Positions 27,804 through 40,507 are shown, numbered from the stretch's first letter. The stretch: 64,000 nucleotides of DNA from Pseudomonas sp. GL-B-19 (GCF_019956415.1 NZ_JAHBDK010000021.1:59824-123823), one strand, 5' to 3'. Notes: generated by a model not told the origin, from the sequence alone. Translations and numbers: made by a program.

Positions 27804-29117
27804 TTAAGCCAGCGCTTCTTCGCGCTTGCCCAGCAGGCGATCGCAAACTACTGCGACCACCAACGTCATGACCGCGGGCACCAGCCACGCCAGGCCCTGC
27901 TCGCTCAGCGGCAAGTGAGACAGCTGAGTCGGCATCCAGTCCGCCAGACCCGCGCCCTTGAGCGCGTCGATCATGCCGAAGAGGAACGATACCAGCATCA
28001 CCGGACCGACAATCCGGCCTTGCTCATGCCAGAAGTCCTTGCAGAAGCTCAGCGCCACCAAGGCGATGCAAGGCGGGTAAATCGCTGTCAGTACCGGGAT
28101 CGAGAAGGCAATCAGCTTGGTGAGGCCCAGGTTGGACACCAGCAAGGAGAACACCGCCAGGATGATGACCAGCGTCTTGTAGGACAGTGGCAGCACACGG
28201 CTGAAGTACTCGGCGCAGGCACAGGTCAGGCCGACCGCTGTCACCAGGCAGGCCAGCGAGATCAGCACCGCCAGGAAACCGCTGCCCAACGAACCGAAGG
28301 TGTGTTGAACGTAGGCGTGCAATACCGCCGCGCCATTGGTCGCACCGGCTGCCACTTCATGGCTGCCCGAACCGAGGCGGAACAGGCTGACGTAAACCAG
28401 CGCCAGGCCCACGCCGGCAATCAGCCCGGCAATGATCGCGTAACGGGTAATCAGCACCGGCGATTCAACGCCACGGGAGCGGATCGCGTTAACGATGACG
28501 ATGCCGAACACCAATGCGCCCAGGGTATCCATGGTCAGGTAACCATTGATGAAACCTTGAGAGAACGGCGCCGCGACGTACTCCGGCGTGGCCACGCCGA
28601 TATCACCGGCAGGCAACGCGAATGCGGCGATGCCGAGCGCGGCCAGGGCTATGATCTTCAGCGGTGCGAGAAACCGTCCTACGGTATCCAGCAATCGGCC
28701 CGGGTAGAGCGAGATGAAGAACACGATCAGGAAGTACACCGAACTGTAGAGGAACAGCGCCAACGGGCTCTCGCCGGTCAACGGCGCCAGGCCCACTTCG
28801 AACGATACAGTGGCTGTGCGCGGGGTGGCGAACAACGGGCCAACCGCGAGGTAGCACGCGGCAGCCAGCAGACCACCGGCAATTTTGCCGATCGGACTGC
28901 TCAGGGCATCCATCGCACCACCGACTTTCGCCAGCGCTACCACGGTGATCACCGGCAAACCGACCGCGGTGATCAGGAAACCCAGCGCCGCCATCCAGAC
29001 ATTAGGCCCTGACTGCAAACCGACGATAGGCGGGAAGATGATGTTGCCAGCCCCGACAAACAGGGCAAACGTCATAAAACCAAGTGCCAGGATGTCCTGG
29101 CCTTTCAACACTTTCAT
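27804..29117 (-). CDS. brnQ: Branched-chain amino acid transport system II carrier protein
   Basis: Sodium-coupled uptake of leucine, isoleucine and valine across the inner membrane. The 437-residue polytopic protein of the BrnQ/LIVCS family starts [30 protein letters not shown], the conserved sodium-site region, followed by about 12 hydrophobic segments and the [20 protein letters not shown] loop. ATG 29115-29117 has no clear Shine-Dalgarno sequence. It is monocistronic, with a terminator after the stop. Confidence 0.93.
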   Translation of the reverse strand: MKVLKGQDILALGFMTFALFVGAGNIIFPPIVGLQSGPNVWMAALGFLITAVGLPVITVVALAKVGGAMDALSSPIGKIAGGLLAAACYLAVGPLFATPRTATVSFEVGLAPLTGESPLALFLYSSVYFLIVFFISLYPGRLLDTVGRFLAPLKIIALAALGIAAFALPAGDIGVATPEYVAAPFSQGFINGYLTMDTLGALVFGIVIVNAIRSRGVESPVLITRYAIIAGLIAGVGLALVYVSLFRLGSGSHEVAAGATNGAAVLHAYVQHTFGSLGSGFLAVLISLACLVTAVGLTCACAEYFSRVLPLSYKTLVIILAVFSLLVSNLGLTKLIAFSIPVLTAIYPPCIALVALSFCKDFWHEQGRIVGPVMLVSFLFGMIDALKGAGLADWMPTQLSHLPLSEQGLAWLVPAVMTLVVAVVCDRLLGKREEALA

Positions 29118-29348
29118 TAAGGAAATACCACACTACTGAATCGGAATTTAGAGAGGGATTTCCCTTGGGGGTGAGGGAAATGCTGTCGATCCGTATAGGA
29201 CTGACCCTTTAGCGCGTCACTGCCTTGTGGGCGGCGTTCGCAAAAATGGCGGCTAGCCTAACGAATTTGCCCGACAAACGCACTGTTAGAGGGCGAACTA
29301 TCCGATACGCGACGTTTCTGTGTCGCGTTTACGTACGAAATTTCACCT

Positions 29349-29427
29349 TGTAGGAGCTGGCTTGCCAGCGAAAGCGCCATACCTGACACACCGCGTCGCC
29401 TCATTCGCCGGCAAGCCGGCTCCTACA
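29349..29427. repeat. REP doublet (GGCTTGCCAGCGA / GCCGGCAAGCC subtypes)
   Basis: Arms 29349-29372 and 29404-29427 are inverted copies of the GTAGGAGCTGGCTTGCC class, with small differences between the arms (GCCAGC versus GCCGGC). Confidence 0.88.
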
Positions 29428-29442
29428 GATTCCGCAGAAACG

Positions 29443-29470
29443 ACAAAGGCCACCCGAAGGTGGCCTTTGT
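29443..29470 (-). terminator. Terminator at the end of sucCD
   Basis: ACAAAGGCCACC-CGAA-GGTGGCCTTTGT hairpin just after sucD on its strand; the U-run is short. Confidence 0.8.
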
Positions 29471-29498
29471 TTGGTGAAGCGTCAGTTAAGCGCGAGGC

Positions 29499-30380
29499 TT
29501 ATTTGATCGCCCAACCGGTCAGCTCGGACAAAGCCTTGCCGATATCTGCCAGCGAACGCACGGTTTTAACGCCTGCGTCTTCCAGGGCAGCAAACTTCTC
29601 GTCTGCAGTGCCTTTGCCGCCAGAGATGATTGCGCCAGCATGGCCCATGCGCTTGCCCGCAGGGGCAGTCACACCAGCGATGTAGGAAACAACCGGCTTG
29701 GTCACGTTTGCCTTGATGTAGGCAGCCGCTTCTTCTTCAGCCGAACCGCCGATCTCACCGATCATTACGATCGCTTCGGTCTTCGGGTCTTCCTGGAACA
29801 GCTTCAGGATGTCGATGAAGTTCGAACCCGGGATCGGGTCACCGCCGATGCCGACGCAAGTCGACTGACCGAAACCGGCGTCAGTAGTTTGCTTGACAGC
29901 TTCGTAGGTCAGGGTGCCGGAACGGGAAACGATACCGACCTTGCCTGGCAAGTGAATGTGACCTGGCATGATGCCGATCTTGCATTCGCCTGGAGTGATC
30001 ACGCCTGGGCAGTTAGGACCGATCAGGATTACACCCAGCTCGTCGCACTTGACCTTGGCATCCAGCATGTCCAGGGTAGGAATGCCTTCAGTGATGCAAA
30101 CGATCAGCTTGATGCCGCCGAAAGCTGCTTCCAGGATGGAGTCCTTGCAGAAAGGAGCTGGAACGTAGATCACGCTGGCGGTGGCGCCAGTGGCAGCTAC
30201 AGCATCTTTCACGGTGTTGAACACTGGCAGACCCAGGTGTTCGGTGCCGCCTTTGCCCGGAGTTACGCCGCCAACCATCTTGGTGCCGTATTCGATGGCT
30301 TGCTGGGTGTGGAAACTACCTTGCGAACCGGTAATACCCTGGCAGATAACTTTGGTGTCTTTATTGATCAGGACGCTCAT
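29499..30380 (-). CDS. sucD: Succinyl-CoA synthetase, alpha subunit
   Basis: With SucC converts succinyl-CoA to succinate and a nucleoside triphosphate in the TCA cycle. The 293-residue subunit shows the CoA-binding N-terminus [32 protein letters not shown], then [21 protein letters not shown], and the phosphohistidine loop [17 protein letters not shown] with the active-site His. ATG overlaps the sucC stop by one base (TAATG). It is the last gene of the sdh-suc block. Confidence 0.97.
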   Translation of the reverse strand: MSVLINKDTKVICQGITGSQGSFHTQQAIEYGTKMVGGVTPGKGGTEHLGLPVFNTVKDAVAATGATASVIYVPAPFCKDSILEAAFGGIKLIVCITEGIPTLDMLDAKVKCDELGVILIGPNCPGVITPGECKIGIMPGHIHLPGKVGIVSRSGTLTYEAVKQTTDAGFGQSTCVGIGGDPIPGSNFIDILKLFQEDPKTEAIVMIGEIGGSAEEEAAAYIKANVTKPVVSYIAGVTAPAGKRMGHAGAIISGGKGTADEKFAALEDAGVKTVRSLADIGKALSELTGWAIK

Positions 30381-31546
30381 TATTTGCCCTCCGCAGCTTT
30401 AACGACTTGTTGAGCAGCGTCGGTCAGGCTGGTAGCAGCGATGATGTTCAAACCGCTTTCTGCCAGTACTTTAGCGCCCAGCTCAGCGTTGTTGCCTTCA
30501 AGGCGAACAACAACCGGGATTTTCACGCCGACTTCTTTCACAGCGCCGATGATGCCTTCGGCAATCATGTCGCAACGAACGATGCCGCCGAAGATGTTGA
30601 CCAATACTGCAGCGACGTTAGTGTCGGACAGGATGATCTTGAACGCTTCGGTAACGCGTTCTTTGGTAGCACCGCCGCCCACGTCGAGGAAGTTGGCTGG
30701 TTTGCCGCCATGCAGGTTGACGATGTCCATGGTACCCATGGCCAGGCCAGCACCGTTGACCATGCAACCGATGTTGCCTTCCAGTGCTACGTAGTTCAGT
30801 TCGAACTTGGCAGCGTGCGCTTCGCGCGGATCGTCTTGCGACGGATCGTGGAAAGTCTTCAGCTTAGGCTGACGGTACATGGCGTTGGCGTCGATGTTGA
30901 TCTTGGCGTCGAGGCAATGCAGATCGCCGTCAGCCTTGATCACCAGCGGGTTCACTTCCAGCAGAGCCAGGTCGTGATCCTTGAACAGTTTGGCCAGACC
31001 TACGAAGATCTTGGCGAACTGAGCAACTTGCTTGCCTTCCAGACCCAGCTGGAATGCCAGCTCGCGACCCTGGAATGGCTGAGCGCCAACCAGTGGATCG
31101 ATAGTGGCCTTGAGGATTTTCTCAGGGGTGTCGTGAGCGATTTTCTCGATGTCCACGCCACCTTCGGTGGAAGCCATGAACACGATGCGACGGCTCGAAC
31201 GGTCAACGACAGCGCCCAGGTACAGCTCTTTAGCGATATCAGTGCACGATTCAACCAGGATCTTGGTGACTGGCTGACCATTGGCGTCAGTCTGGTAAGT
31301 CACCAGACGCTTGCCCAGCCACTGCTGTGCGAATGCCTTAGCGTCTTCTTTGCTGCGAACCAGCTTAACGCCGCCCGCTTTACCGCGACCGCCAGCGTGG
31401 ACCTGGGCTTTGACAACCCACTCGGTGCCGCCGATTTTGTCGCAAGCTTCTGCTGCTGCTTCCGGGGTGTCTACTGCGTAACCGGTAGAAACTGGCAGGC
31501 CGTATTCAGCGAACAGCTGCTTACCCTGATACTCGTGAAGATTCAT
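30380..31546 (-). CDS. sucC: Succinyl-CoA synthetase, beta subunit
   Basis: Nucleotide-binding subunit of succinyl-CoA synthetase. The 388-residue length is standard. It has the ATP-grasp N-terminal part ([38 protein letters not shown]) and the C-terminal [13 protein letters not shown] and [12 protein letters not shown] segments. It follows lpdG after a 196-bp gap that contains several small palindromes, and is coupled to sucD. Confidence 0.97.
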   Translation of the reverse strand: MNLHEYQGKQLFAEYGLPVSTGYAVDTPEAAAEACDKIGGTEWVVKAQVHAGGRGKAGGVKLVRSKEDAKAFAQQWLGKRLVTYQTDANGQPVTKILVESCTDIAKELYLGAVVDRSSRRIVFMASTEGGVDIEKIAHDTPEKILKATIDPLVGAQPFQGRELAFQLGLEGKQVAQFAKIFVGLAKLFKDHDLALLEVNPLVIKADGDLHCLDAKINIDANAMYRQPKLKTFHDPSQDDPREAHAAKFELNYVALEGNIGCMVNGAGLAMGTMDIVNLHGGKPANFLDVGGGATKERVTEAFKIILSDTNVAAVLVNIFGGIVRCDMIAEGIIGAVKEVGVKIPVVVRLEGNNAELGAKVLAESGLNIIAATSLTDAAQQVVKAAEGK

Positions 31547-31742
31547 GCTTATTACCGTCTTCGTTAGGTACTGCGCATTCGGTGCTGCACTTGTTCAAGT
31601 GCCGCACCACCTGTGACTGCTGCTTGCGTAGCCTTTCCGGACAACCGGTGCAACTACGCAAGACTGCGTCCAGCGGATATTCCGCGGTGAGTCTTGCATG
31701 CAAGGCTCACGACGGGCCATTCCGCCGTGGTTTCTTATTGTC

Positions 31743-33179
<1,437 letters not shown>

Positions 33180-33198
33180 TCAAAAAATCCTCTTTTTT

Positions 33199-33253
33199 GC
33201 GGCAAGCTTGAAGCCGCAAGCTCCAAGCCAGGCTGTCCTTTCGTGCAGCCTGG
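33199..33253. repeat. Small palindromes between sucB and lpdG
   Basis: GCGGCAAGCTTGAAGCCGC (33199-33217) and CCAGGCTG/CAGCCTGG (33228-33253) form two neighbouring hairpins in the 99-bp gap. They may adjust relative expression of the two genes; this is inferred. Confidence 0.55.
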
Positions 33254-33278
33254 AACTTGAAACCTGCAGCCGCTTCTA

Positions 33279-34493
33279 TCAGATATCCAGCAACAAACGA
33301 GCCGGGTCTTCCAGCAGGTTCTTGATGGTAACCAGGAAGGTCACAGCTTCTTTGCCATCGATCAGACGGTGATCGTAGGACAGAGCCAGGTACATCATCG
33401 GACGGATAACGACCTGACCGTTGATCGCCATAGGGCGCTGCAGAATGTTGTGCATGCCCAGAATAGCTGCTTGCGGCGGGTTGACGATCGGGGTCGACAT
33501 CATCGAACCGAAAGTACCACCGTTGGTGATGGTGAATGTGCCGCCGGTCATTTCGTCCATCGACAGTTTGCCGTCACGGGCTTTCTTGCCGAAGGTAGCG
33601 ATGCCGCCTTCGATTTCAGCCAGGCTCATCAGTTCGGCGTTACGCAGAACCGGCACAACCAGACCACGGTCGCTGGAAACAGCAACACCTACGTCGGCGT
33701 AGCCGTGGTAAACGATGTCGCCGCCGTCGATCGAGGCGTTAACAGCCGGGAAGCGTTTCAGCGCTTCGGTGGCCGCTTTCACGAAGAACGACATGAAGCC
33801 CAGGCGTACGCCGTTGTGGGACTTCTCGAACAGGTCCTTGTACTTCGAACGCAGGGCCATGACTTCGGTCATGTCGACTTCGTTGAAGGTGGTCAGCATC
33901 GCCATGTTCGATTGAGCTTCTACCAGACGCTTGGCCACGGTAGCGCGAACGCGGGTCATCGGAACACGCTTCTCGATGCGGTCGCCAGCGGCGAACACAG
34001 GAGCAGCGGCAGCAGGCGCAGCAGCCTTGGCAGGCGCGGCAGCCGGAGCGGCTTTCTTGGCAGCAACAGCAGCCACCACGTCTTCCTTGGTCACACGACC
34101 GCCTTTGCCAGTACCGGCAACGGACGCGATGTTGATGCCGTTTTCTTCAGCCAGCTTGCGAGCAGCCGGTGCAGCAACAGGATCGTCCTCGCCTTCAGCA
34201 GCTGGAGCAGCCGCTTGTGCAGCGGCCGGAGCGGCCGGAGCGGCAACAGCAGCGCCGCCCGCTTCGATGGAGCCCAGAACTTCGTCGGACAGAACGGTGT
34301 CGCCTTCGTTCTTGACGATAGCGCCCAACACGCCGTCAGCAGTGGCCAACACTTCCAGCACAACCTTGTCGGTTTCGATATCGACAATCAGGTCGTCACG
34401 CTTTACAGCGTCGCCCGGTTGTTTGTGCCAGGTGGCAACGGTGCCATCGGCAACCGATTCCGGGAAAGTGGGGGCTTTGATTTCGATAGCCAT
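33279..34493 (-). CDS. sucB: 2-oxoglutarate dehydrogenase E2, dihydrolipoyl succinyltransferase
   Basis: Core of the 2-oxoglutarate dehydrogenase complex. Domains in the 404 residues: lipoyl domain (residues about 1-80, lipoylated Lys in [12 protein letters not shown]), an Ala/Pro linker, the E3-binding domain ([32 protein letters not shown], about 108-140), a second flexible linker, and the acyltransferase domain with the catalytic [13 protein letters not shown] near the C-terminus. It carries a single lipoyl domain, as expected for E2o. Confidence 0.97.
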   Translation of the reverse strand: MAIEIKAPTFPESVADGTVATWHKQPGDAVKRDDLIVDIETDKVVLEVLATADGVLGAIVKNEGDTVLSDEVLGSIEAGGAAVAAPAAPAAAQAAAPAAEGEDDPVAAPAARKLAEENGINIASVAGTGKGGRVTKEDVVAAVAAKKAAPAAAPAKAAAPAAAAPVFAAGDRIEKRVPMTRVRATVAKRLVEAQSNMAMLTTFNEVDMTEVMALRSKYKDLFEKSHNGVRLGFMSFFVKAATEALKRFPAVNASIDGGDIVYHGYADVGVAVSSDRGLVVPVLRNAELMSLAEIEGGIATFGKKARDGKLSMDEMTGGTFTITNGGTFGSMMSTPIVNPPQAAILGMHNILQRPMAINGQVVIRPMMYLALSYDHRLIDGKEAVTFLVTIKNLLEDPARLLLDI

Positions 34494-34535
34494 TATCTGT
34501 GGGTCCTTAAATTCGGTTTCAGGTGCGCGAAGGCG

Positions 34536-37367
34536 TTAAACAGTAAAGGCGTCTTGCAGCAGTTTTTCCTGCTGCTCAGCGTGCATCGATGCATAACCGC
34601 ATGCAGGTGCAGCAGAAGCCTCACGGCCCGCGTACTCGAGTACGAGAGACTTGTTGAGGGTACTGATACTGCGACGCAAGTGGTGTTGGCTGCAGTACCA
34701 GGCACCCTGGTTCATCGGCTCTTCCTGACACCAAACGGCATGTTTGGCGTTGGTGTAAGGAGCCAGGACTTCTTTCAAGTCGTCCTCAGGGAATGGGTAC
34801 AGCTGCTCGATACGCACGACGGCGATGTCGTCACGACCTTCGGCACGGCGTTTTTCCAGCAGGTCGTAGTAGACCTTGCCGCTACACAGAACAATGCGCT
34901 CGACCTTTTTCGGATCTTGAACATCGATTTCCGGGATCACGGTCTGGAACGAACCTTCGGCCAGATCTTCCAGGGTCGAAATGGCCAGTTTGTGGCGCAA
35001 CAGCGACTTTGGAGTCAGAACGATCAATGGCTTGCGCAGCGGGCGAATGACCTGACGACGCAGCAAGTGATAGATCTGAGCCGGCGTGGTCGGTACGGCT
35101 ACCTGAATGTTGTGCTCGGCGCACAGTTGCAGGTAACGCTCCAGACGAGCCGACGAGTGCTCCGGACCCTGACCTTCATAACCGTGCGGCAGCAACATGG
35201 TCAGACCGCAGAGACGGCCCCACTTGTGCTCGCCACTGGTGATGAACTGGTCGATAACCACTTGGGCACCGTTGGCGAAGTCGCCGAACTGGGCTTCCCA
35301 GATAACCAACGCATCAGGCGTGGTGGTCGAATAACCGTATTCGAACGCCAGAACCGCTTCTTCGGACAGGAACGAATCGTACAAGTCGAAACGTGGCTGG
35401 CCGTTGTACAGGTTTTGCAGCGGGATATAGGTGCCTGCGTCTTTCTGGTTGTGCAAGACAGCGTGACGGTGCGAGAACGTACCGCGACCGATGTCCTGAC
35501 CCGTCATGCGAATCGGGTGACCTTCGAACGCCAGGGTCGCGTACGCCATGGTTTCGGCGTAACCCCAGTTGATCGGCAGGCCGCCGGCTTGCATCTTCTG
35601 ACGGTCTTCGTAGATTTTCGCGACCTGGCGCTGAACCACGAAGCCTTCCGGAATTTCCAGCAGCTTGGCGGACAGTTCCTGCAAGGTTTTCAGATCGAAA
35701 CGCGTGTCGTGACGCGCGGTCCAGGCGTGGCCCAGATACGGACGCCAGTCCACGAACAACTCTTTGTTCGGCTCTTTGACCAGGCTTTTTACAACATGCA
35801 GACCGTTGTCCAGCGCGTTGCGGTATTCGTCGACTTTCGTCTGAACACGCGCGGCGTCCAGCACGCCGGCCTGAGTCAGGCGATCGGCATACAGTTCACG
35901 GGTGGTGCGCTGCTTGGTGATCTGCTGATACATCAGAGGCTGGGTGCCGCTTGGCTCGTCGGCCTCGTTGTGGCCGCGACGACGGTAGCAGACCAGGTCG
36001 ATCACCACGTCACGCTTGAACTGCATGCGGTAGTCGATGGCCAGCTGGGTCACGAACAACACGGCTTCCGGATCATCACCATTCACATGGAGGATCGGCG
36101 CCTGGATCATTTTCGCAACGTCGGTCGCGTACTCGGTGGAACGCGAGTCCAGCGGGTTGCTGATGGTGAAACCGACCTGGTTGTTGATCACGATGTGCAC
36201 GGTGCCGCCGGTTTTGAACCCGCGGGTCTGCGACATCTGGAAGGTTTCCATCACCACGCCCTGACCGGCGAATGCCGCGTCACCGTGGATGGAAATCGGC
36301 AGAACCTTCTCACCGGTAGGGTCGTTACGACGATCCTGACGGGCGCGAACCGAACCCTCGACCACTGGAGAAACGATTTCCAGGTGGGACGGGTTGAACG
36401 CCATGGCCAGGTGAACTTCACCGCCGGAGGTCATCACGTTGGACGAGAAGCCTTGGTGATACTTAACGTCACCGGAACCCAGCTCGACCTTCTTCTTGCC
36501 TTCGAACTCGTCGAACAGCTCGCGCGGGTTCTTGCCGAAGGTGTTGACCAACACGTTGAGACGGCCACGGTGGGCCATGCCGATGACGATTTCCTTGGTG
36601 CCGTAGGAACCGGAACGCTGGATCAACTCGTCGAGCATCGGAATCAGGCTCTCGCCGCCTTCCAGACCGAAACGCTTGGTACCCGGGTATTTGGTGCCCA
36701 GGTATTTTTCCAGACCTTCGCCGGCGGTGACGCGTTCGAGCAGGTGGCTCTTGATGTCGGCGGAGTACGTTGGACGGCCGCGCACGCTTTCCAGACGCTG
36801 CTGGAACCACTGGCGCTGCTCGGAATCGGTGATGTGCGTAAATTCAGCGCCGATGGTGCGGCAATATGTCTGCTGCAACGCTTCGTGAATTTCGCGTAGG
36901 CTCGCTTCCTCTTTGCCGATGAACAGGTCGCCGGCACGGAAGATCGTATCAAGATCGGCATTGGTCAAGCCGTAATGATTGATCGACAGGTCTGCAGGTG
37001 CAGGACGCTGCCACAGCCCCAGCGGGTCAAGCTGGGCTGCCTGGTGGCCACGCATACGGTAGGCCTGGATCAATCGCAGCACTTCAACTTGCTTCTTCTC
37101 GTGCTCACTGCTCACGCTGCCGGCGGAAACCGGTTGGGCGCGGCGCTGGTTCTTTGCCAGCAAGACGAAATGATCGCGAATTGTGGAGTGCGAAACATCG
37201 GTAGCAGTGTTGCCGTCAGCCGGCAACTTCTGGAAGTAGGTGCGCCACTCTTCTGGCACAGCGTTAGGGTCGTGCAGGTAGAGCTCGTAGAGCTCTTCCA
37301 CATAGGCAGCGTTACTACCAGATAGGTAGGCGCTGTTCCACATGCGCTGCATCACGCTTTCTTGCAT
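34536..37367 (-). CDS. sucA: 2-oxoglutarate dehydrogenase E1 component
   Basis: Thiamin-diphosphate enzyme that decarboxylates 2-oxoglutarate and succinylates the E2 lipoyl group. The 943-residue length matches the family. The N-terminal segment (SAYLSGSNAAYVEELYELYLHDPNAV) is typical of E1o. Further blocks are IGMAHRGRLNVLVN, HGDAAFAGQGVV with the ThDP-binding Asp, and GHNEADEPSGTQPLMY, then HEGQGPEHSSARLERYLQ-type residues towards the C-terminus. ATG 37365-37367; a second in-frame ATG follows shortly. It is the first suc gene, after a gap holding a possible attenuator. Confidence 0.97.
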   Translation of the reverse strand: MQESVMQRMWNSAYLSGSNAAYVEELYELYLHDPNAVPEEWRTYFQKLPADGNTATDVSHSTIRDHFVLLAKNQRRAQPVSAGSVSSEHEKKQVEVLRLIQAYRMRGHQAAQLDPLGLWQRPAPADLSINHYGLTNADLDTIFRAGDLFIGKEEASLREIHEALQQTYCRTIGAEFTHITDSEQRQWFQQRLESVRGRPTYSADIKSHLLERVTAGEGLEKYLGTKYPGTKRFGLEGGESLIPMLDELIQRSGSYGTKEIVIGMAHRGRLNVLVNTFGKNPRELFDEFEGKKKVELGSGDVKYHQGFSSNVMTSGGEVHLAMAFNPSHLEIVSPVVEGSVRARQDRRNDPTGEKVLPISIHGDAAFAGQGVVMETFQMSQTRGFKTGGTVHIVINNQVGFTISNPLDSRSTEYATDVAKMIQAPILHVNGDDPEAVLFVTQLAIDYRMQFKRDVVIDLVCYRRRGHNEADEPSGTQPLMYQQITKQRTTRELYADRLTQAGVLDAARVQTKVDEYRNALDNGLHVVKSLVKEPNKELFVDWRPYLGHAWTARHDTRFDLKTLQELSAKLLEIPEGFVVQRQVAKIYEDRQKMQAGGLPINWGYAETMAYATLAFEGHPIRMTGQDIGRGTFSHRHAVLHNQKDAGTYIPLQNLYNGQPRFDLYDSFLSEEAVLAFEYGYSTTTPDALVIWEAQFGDFANGAQVVIDQFITSGEHKWGRLCGLTMLLPHGYEGQGPEHSSARLERYLQLCAEHNIQVAVPTTPAQIYHLLRRQVIRPLRKPLIVLTPKSLLRHKLAISTLEDLAEGSFQTVIPEIDVQDPKKVERIVLCSGKVYYDLLEKRRAEGRDDIAVVRIEQLYPFPEDDLKEVLAPYTNAKHAVWCQEEPMNQGAWYCSQHHLRRSISTLNKSLVLEYAGREASAAPACGYASMHAEQQEKLLQDAFTV

Positions 37368-37555
37368 GCTTGGTCACCCTCGGTTAGGGGAACACCACCG
37401 GCGTCGACACCGAGCACACTTGCAGAAGTCCGAATGCAGCGACCAAAACAAGCCACTTAGGATCACGCTGATAGTCCGGGTACCAGCCCGGATGCCCCTG
37501 CTTGTCTCATTTCTTCAAAATAAGAGCCGCAGCCTTGTAAGCTGCTGCTCAGGTT

Positions 37556-37589
37556 AAAACTACGGCGCCGGTTGAAGCCTGCGCCGTAG
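37556..37589 (-). terminator. Possible terminator or attenuator between sdhB and sucA
   Basis: On the minus strand a perfect 9-bp stem CTACGGCGC / GCGCCGTAG with a 12-nt loop is followed at once by TTTTAACC. This looks like a weak intrinsic terminator inside the sdh-suc block, placed about 190 bp before sucA. It could limit read-through from sdhCDAB into sucAB. Confidence 0.6.
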
Positions 37590-37643
37590 CATCTACGGGT
37601 ACAGCGGTACTACATTTACAACAGCCGGGTTACAACAGCTGAG

Positions 37644-38348
37644 TCACACGCCGCTTTGCAGCAGCATGTTACGTACGTGACCGATGGCCTTAGTCGGGTT
37701 CAGGCCTTTCGGACAGACGTTGACGCAGTTCATGATCCCGCGGCAGCGGAATACGCTGAACGGGTCATCCAGCGAAGCCAGACGCTCGGCAGTCTTGGTG
37801 TCGCGACTGTCTGCCAGGAAGCGGTACGCTTGCAGCAGAGCAGCTGGACCCAGGAACTTGTCCGGGTTCCACCAGAAGGACGGGCAAGAAGTCGAGCAGC
37901 AAGCGCACAGGATGCACTCGTACAGACCATCAAGCTTTTCACGCTCTTCCGGAGACTGCAGACGTTCGATGGCCGGAGCCGGCGTATCGTTCTGCAGGAA
38001 TGGCTTAACCTTCTCGTATTGCTTGTAGAAGATGCTCATATCAACGACCAGGTCACGGATAACCGGCAAACCTGGCAGTGGACGAACAATCAGTTTGTTA
38101 CCTTTTACGACAGCAGACAGCGGCGTGACGCATGCCAGGCCGTTTTTGCCGTTGATGTTCATGCCGTCGGAACCGCAAACGCCTTCACGGCAAGAGCGAC
38201 GATAGGAGAAACCTTCGTCCTGCTCTTTGATCAGGGCCAGCACGTCCAGCACCATCAGGTCTTTACCACCGGTATCGACCTGGAATTCCTGCATGAACGG
38301 CGCAGCGTCCTGATCAGGGTTGTAGCGATAAACACTGACTTGCAACAT
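37644..38348 (-). CDS. sdhB: Succinate dehydrogenase iron-sulfur subunit
   Basis: Passes electrons from SdhA to ubiquinone through three Fe-S clusters. The 234-residue protein has the [2Fe-2S] ligands in SCREGVCGSDGMNINGKNGLAC, the [4Fe-4S] region CILCACCSTSCPSFWW, and the [3Fe-4S] ligands in CRGIMNCVNVCPKGL. ATG 38346-38348 is the family start (MLQVSVYRYNPDQD) and follows GGGTGG. An in-frame GTG slightly upstream is less likely. It follows sdhA by 11 bp. Confidence 0.97.
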   Translation of the reverse strand: MLQVSVYRYNPDQDAAPFMQEFQVDTGGKDLMVLDVLALIKEQDEGFSYRRSCREGVCGSDGMNINGKNGLACVTPLSAVVKGNKLIVRPLPGLPVIRDLVVDMSIFYKQYEKVKPFLQNDTPAPAIERLQSPEEREKLDGLYECILCACCSTSCPSFWWNPDKFLGPAALLQAYRFLADSRDTKTAERLASLDDPFSVFRCRGIMNCVNVCPKGLNPTKAIGHVRNMLLQSGV

Positions 38349-38359
38349 GGCGGCCACCC

Positions 38360-40135
38360 TTAATAAGTCCGAATCTTAGGTTCAAAAGTCGGAACAGTCT
38401 TCGGCGAGAAGTTCACAGCACGCTTGGTCACGCGCTTGTCACCCGGGAAGTACAGGGTGTGGCACAGCCAGTTTTCGTCGTCGCGGTCTTCGTAGTCTTC
38501 ACGGGCGTGAGCGCCGCGGGACTCTTTGCGGATCTCTGCAGCGATGGCGGTGGCTTCGGCCACTTCCAGCAGGTTTTGCAGTTCCAGCGCTTCGATACGA
38601 GCAGTGTTGAACGCCTGGCTCTTATCGTTGATCTTGACGTTGGCGATACGGCCACGCAGATCAGCCAGCTGGGCAATACCCTTCTGCATGTATTCGCCGG
38701 TACGGAACACACCGAAGTAGTTCTGCATGCAGTTTTGCAGTTCTTTACGCAGGGTAGCGACGTCTTCACCCTCGGTACGCGAGTTCAGGCCATCGAGACG
38801 CGCCAGGGCAGCGTCGATATCGGACTGGCGAGGACGAGCGTAATCAACGCCTTCTTTCAGGGTCTGTTCCAGGAACAGACCGGCGGCACGGCCGAATACC
38901 ACCAGGTCGAGCAGCGAGTTGCCGCCCAGACGGTTGGCACCGTGAACCGATACGCACGCCACTTCGCCTACGGCAAACAGACCAGGAATGATCTGGTCAA
39001 CGCCTTCGGCGTCCTGAGTGATTGCCTGGCCATGAATGTTGGTGGCAACGCCGCCCATCATATAGTGGCAGGTTGGAACGACCGGAATCGGCGCCACGGC
39101 TGGATCGACGTGAGCGAAGGTCTTGGACAGCTCCATGATGCCTGGCAGACGGCTGTGCAGAACGTCTTCACCGAGGTGATCGAGTTTCAGCATTACGTGG
39201 TCGCCATCCGGACCGCAACCGTTGCCGGCGATGATTTCTTTAACCATCGAACGGGCAACAACGTCACGACCAGCCAGGTCTTTGGCGTTCGGAGCATAAC
39301 GCTCCATGAAACGCTCGCCGTGCTTGTTGATCAGGTAACCGCCTTCACCGCGGCAGCCTTCTGTCACCAGTACACCGGCGCCGGCGATGCCGGTCGGGTG
39401 GAACTGCCACATTTCGATGTCTTGTACCGGCACACCAGCACGCAGAGCCATGCCGACGCCGTCACCGGTGTTGATCAGGGCGTTGGTGGTGGACGAGTAG
39501 ATACGACCTGCACCGCCCGTCGCCAGAACGGTGGCGTTAGCGCGGACGTAGGAAGTTTCGCCAGTCTCGATGCAGATGACGATCATGCCGACAAAGGCAC
39601 CATCTTCGTTCTTCACCAGGTCGACGCCGTAGTATTCGTTAAGGAATACGGTGCCTGCCTTGAGGTTGGCCTGATACAGAGTGTGCAGCAGAGCGTGACC
39701 GGTACGGTCGGCAGCGGCGCATGTACGGGCAGCCTGGCCACCTTTACCGAAGTCTTTCGACTGACCGCCGAACGGACGCTGATAGATGCGACCCTGTTCA
39801 GTACGGGAGAACGGCAAGCCCATGTGCTCGAGTTCGAAAACGGCTTCCGGGCCTACGGAACACATGTATTCGATAGCGTCCTGGTCACCGATGTAGTCGG
39901 AACCCTTGACGGTATCGTACATGTGCCAGCGCCAGTCATCGTTCGGATCTGCCGAGGCGATGGCGCAGGTGATGCCACCCTGGGCGGATACAGTGTGCGA
40001 ACGAGTCGGGAAAACCTTGGTAACTACGGCAGTCTTGTGACCACCTTGCGCCAGCTGCAGAGCAGCGCGCATGCCAGCACCGCCGCCACCAATGATGATG
40101 GCGTCGAACGAAAGCGTATTAACTGTAGTAGACAT
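38360..40135 (-). CDS. sdhA: Succinate dehydrogenase flavoprotein subunit
   Basis: Covalent-FAD subunit oxidising succinate to fumarate. The 591-residue protein has the dinucleotide motif [15 protein letters not shown], the covalent FAD histidine in [16 protein letters not shown], the catalytic-region [21 protein letters not shown], and [18 protein letters not shown]. It is 3 bp downstream of sdhD and 11 bp upstream of sdhB. Length and motifs are normal. Confidence 0.98.
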   Translation of the reverse strand: MSTTVNTLSFDAIIIGGGGAGMRAALQLAQGGHKTAVVTKVFPTRSHTVSAQGGITCAIASADPNDDWRWHMYDTVKGSDYIGDQDAIEYMCSVGPEAVFELEHMGLPFSRTEQGRIYQRPFGGQSKDFGKGGQAARTCAAADRTGHALLHTLYQANLKAGTVFLNEYYGVDLVKNEDGAFVGMIVICIETGETSYVRANATVLATGGAGRIYSSTTNALINTGDGVGMALRAGVPVQDIEMWQFHPTGIAGAGVLVTEGCRGEGGYLINKHGERFMERYAPNAKDLAGRDVVARSMVKEIIAGNGCGPDGDHVMLKLDHLGEDVLHSRLPGIMELSKTFAHVDPAVAPIPVVPTCHYMMGGVATNIHGQAITQDAEGVDQIIPGLFAVGEVACVSVHGANRLGGNSLLDLVVFGRAAGLFLEQTLKEGVDYARPRQSDIDAALARLDGLNSRTEGEDVATLRKELQNCMQNYFGVFRTGEYMQKGIAQLADLRGRIANVKINDKSQAFNTARIEALELQNLLEVAEATAIAAEIRKESRGAHAREDYEDRDDENWLCHTLYFPGDKRVTKRAVNFSPKTVPTFEPKIRTY

Positions 40136-40138
40136 GAA

Positions 40139-40507
40139 TCAGATACCCCAAAGAATCTGCACACCCCAGACGAAGTAGGCGAACATCGCGACGCCGCATA
40201 CTGCCTGGAAGAGGAAACGTATTGCAGTCGCGGACTTGCCGAACGCCATTGGCGTCAGGTAGTCGGTCGCGATGGTCCACATGCCGACCCAGGCGTGAGC
40301 GCCGAGGGCAACGAGAGCCAGGAGACTGAAAATACGCATCCAGTTGCTTGCGAACAGTTCATGCCATTGGGCGTAGCCGAGGCCAGGATGGGCAACGACG
40401 TATCCGATCAGGAAAATGAAGTAAGCCGCGAGAACGACCGCAGACACACGTTGTGCCATCCAGTCATAGAGGCCCGAACGCGACAGGTTCGTGACGTTAG
40501 TTACCAT
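40139..40507 (-). CDS. sdhD: Succinate dehydrogenase membrane anchor subunit
   Basis: A 122-residue protein with three hydrophobic helices anchoring the SDH complex and helping form the quinone site. The start MVTNVTNLSRSGLYDWMAQRVSAV is typical of gammaproteobacterial SdhD, and HAWVGMWTIATDYL contains a His and the conserved Asp/Tyr of the quinone-site helix. ATG 40505-40507 lies within the end of sdhC (7-bp overlap), so expression of the two anchors is coupled. Confidence 0.95.
   Translation of the reverse strand: MVTNVTNLSRSGLYDWMAQRVSAVVLAAYFIFLIGYVVAHPGLGYAQWHELFASNWMRIFSLLALVALGAHAWVGMWTIATDYLTPMAFGKSATAIRFLFQAVCGVAMFAYFVWGVQILWGI

Larger units (their letters stand above)
29118..29498. 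other. Intergenic region between sucD and brnQ
   Basis: A 381-bp non-coding stretch. It holds the brnQ leader (no SD recognised), an AT-poor central part, one REP doublet (29349-29427) and the sucCD terminator. No further gene was recognised. Confidence 0.6.

Noticed and set aside
33369..36899. A 1176-codon open frame on the plus strand opposite sucB and sucA
   Set aside because: It lies antisense to two complete TCA genes, its protein has no known features, and such long antisense frames are typical of GC-rich genomes where the third codon position of the real gene shapes the other strand.
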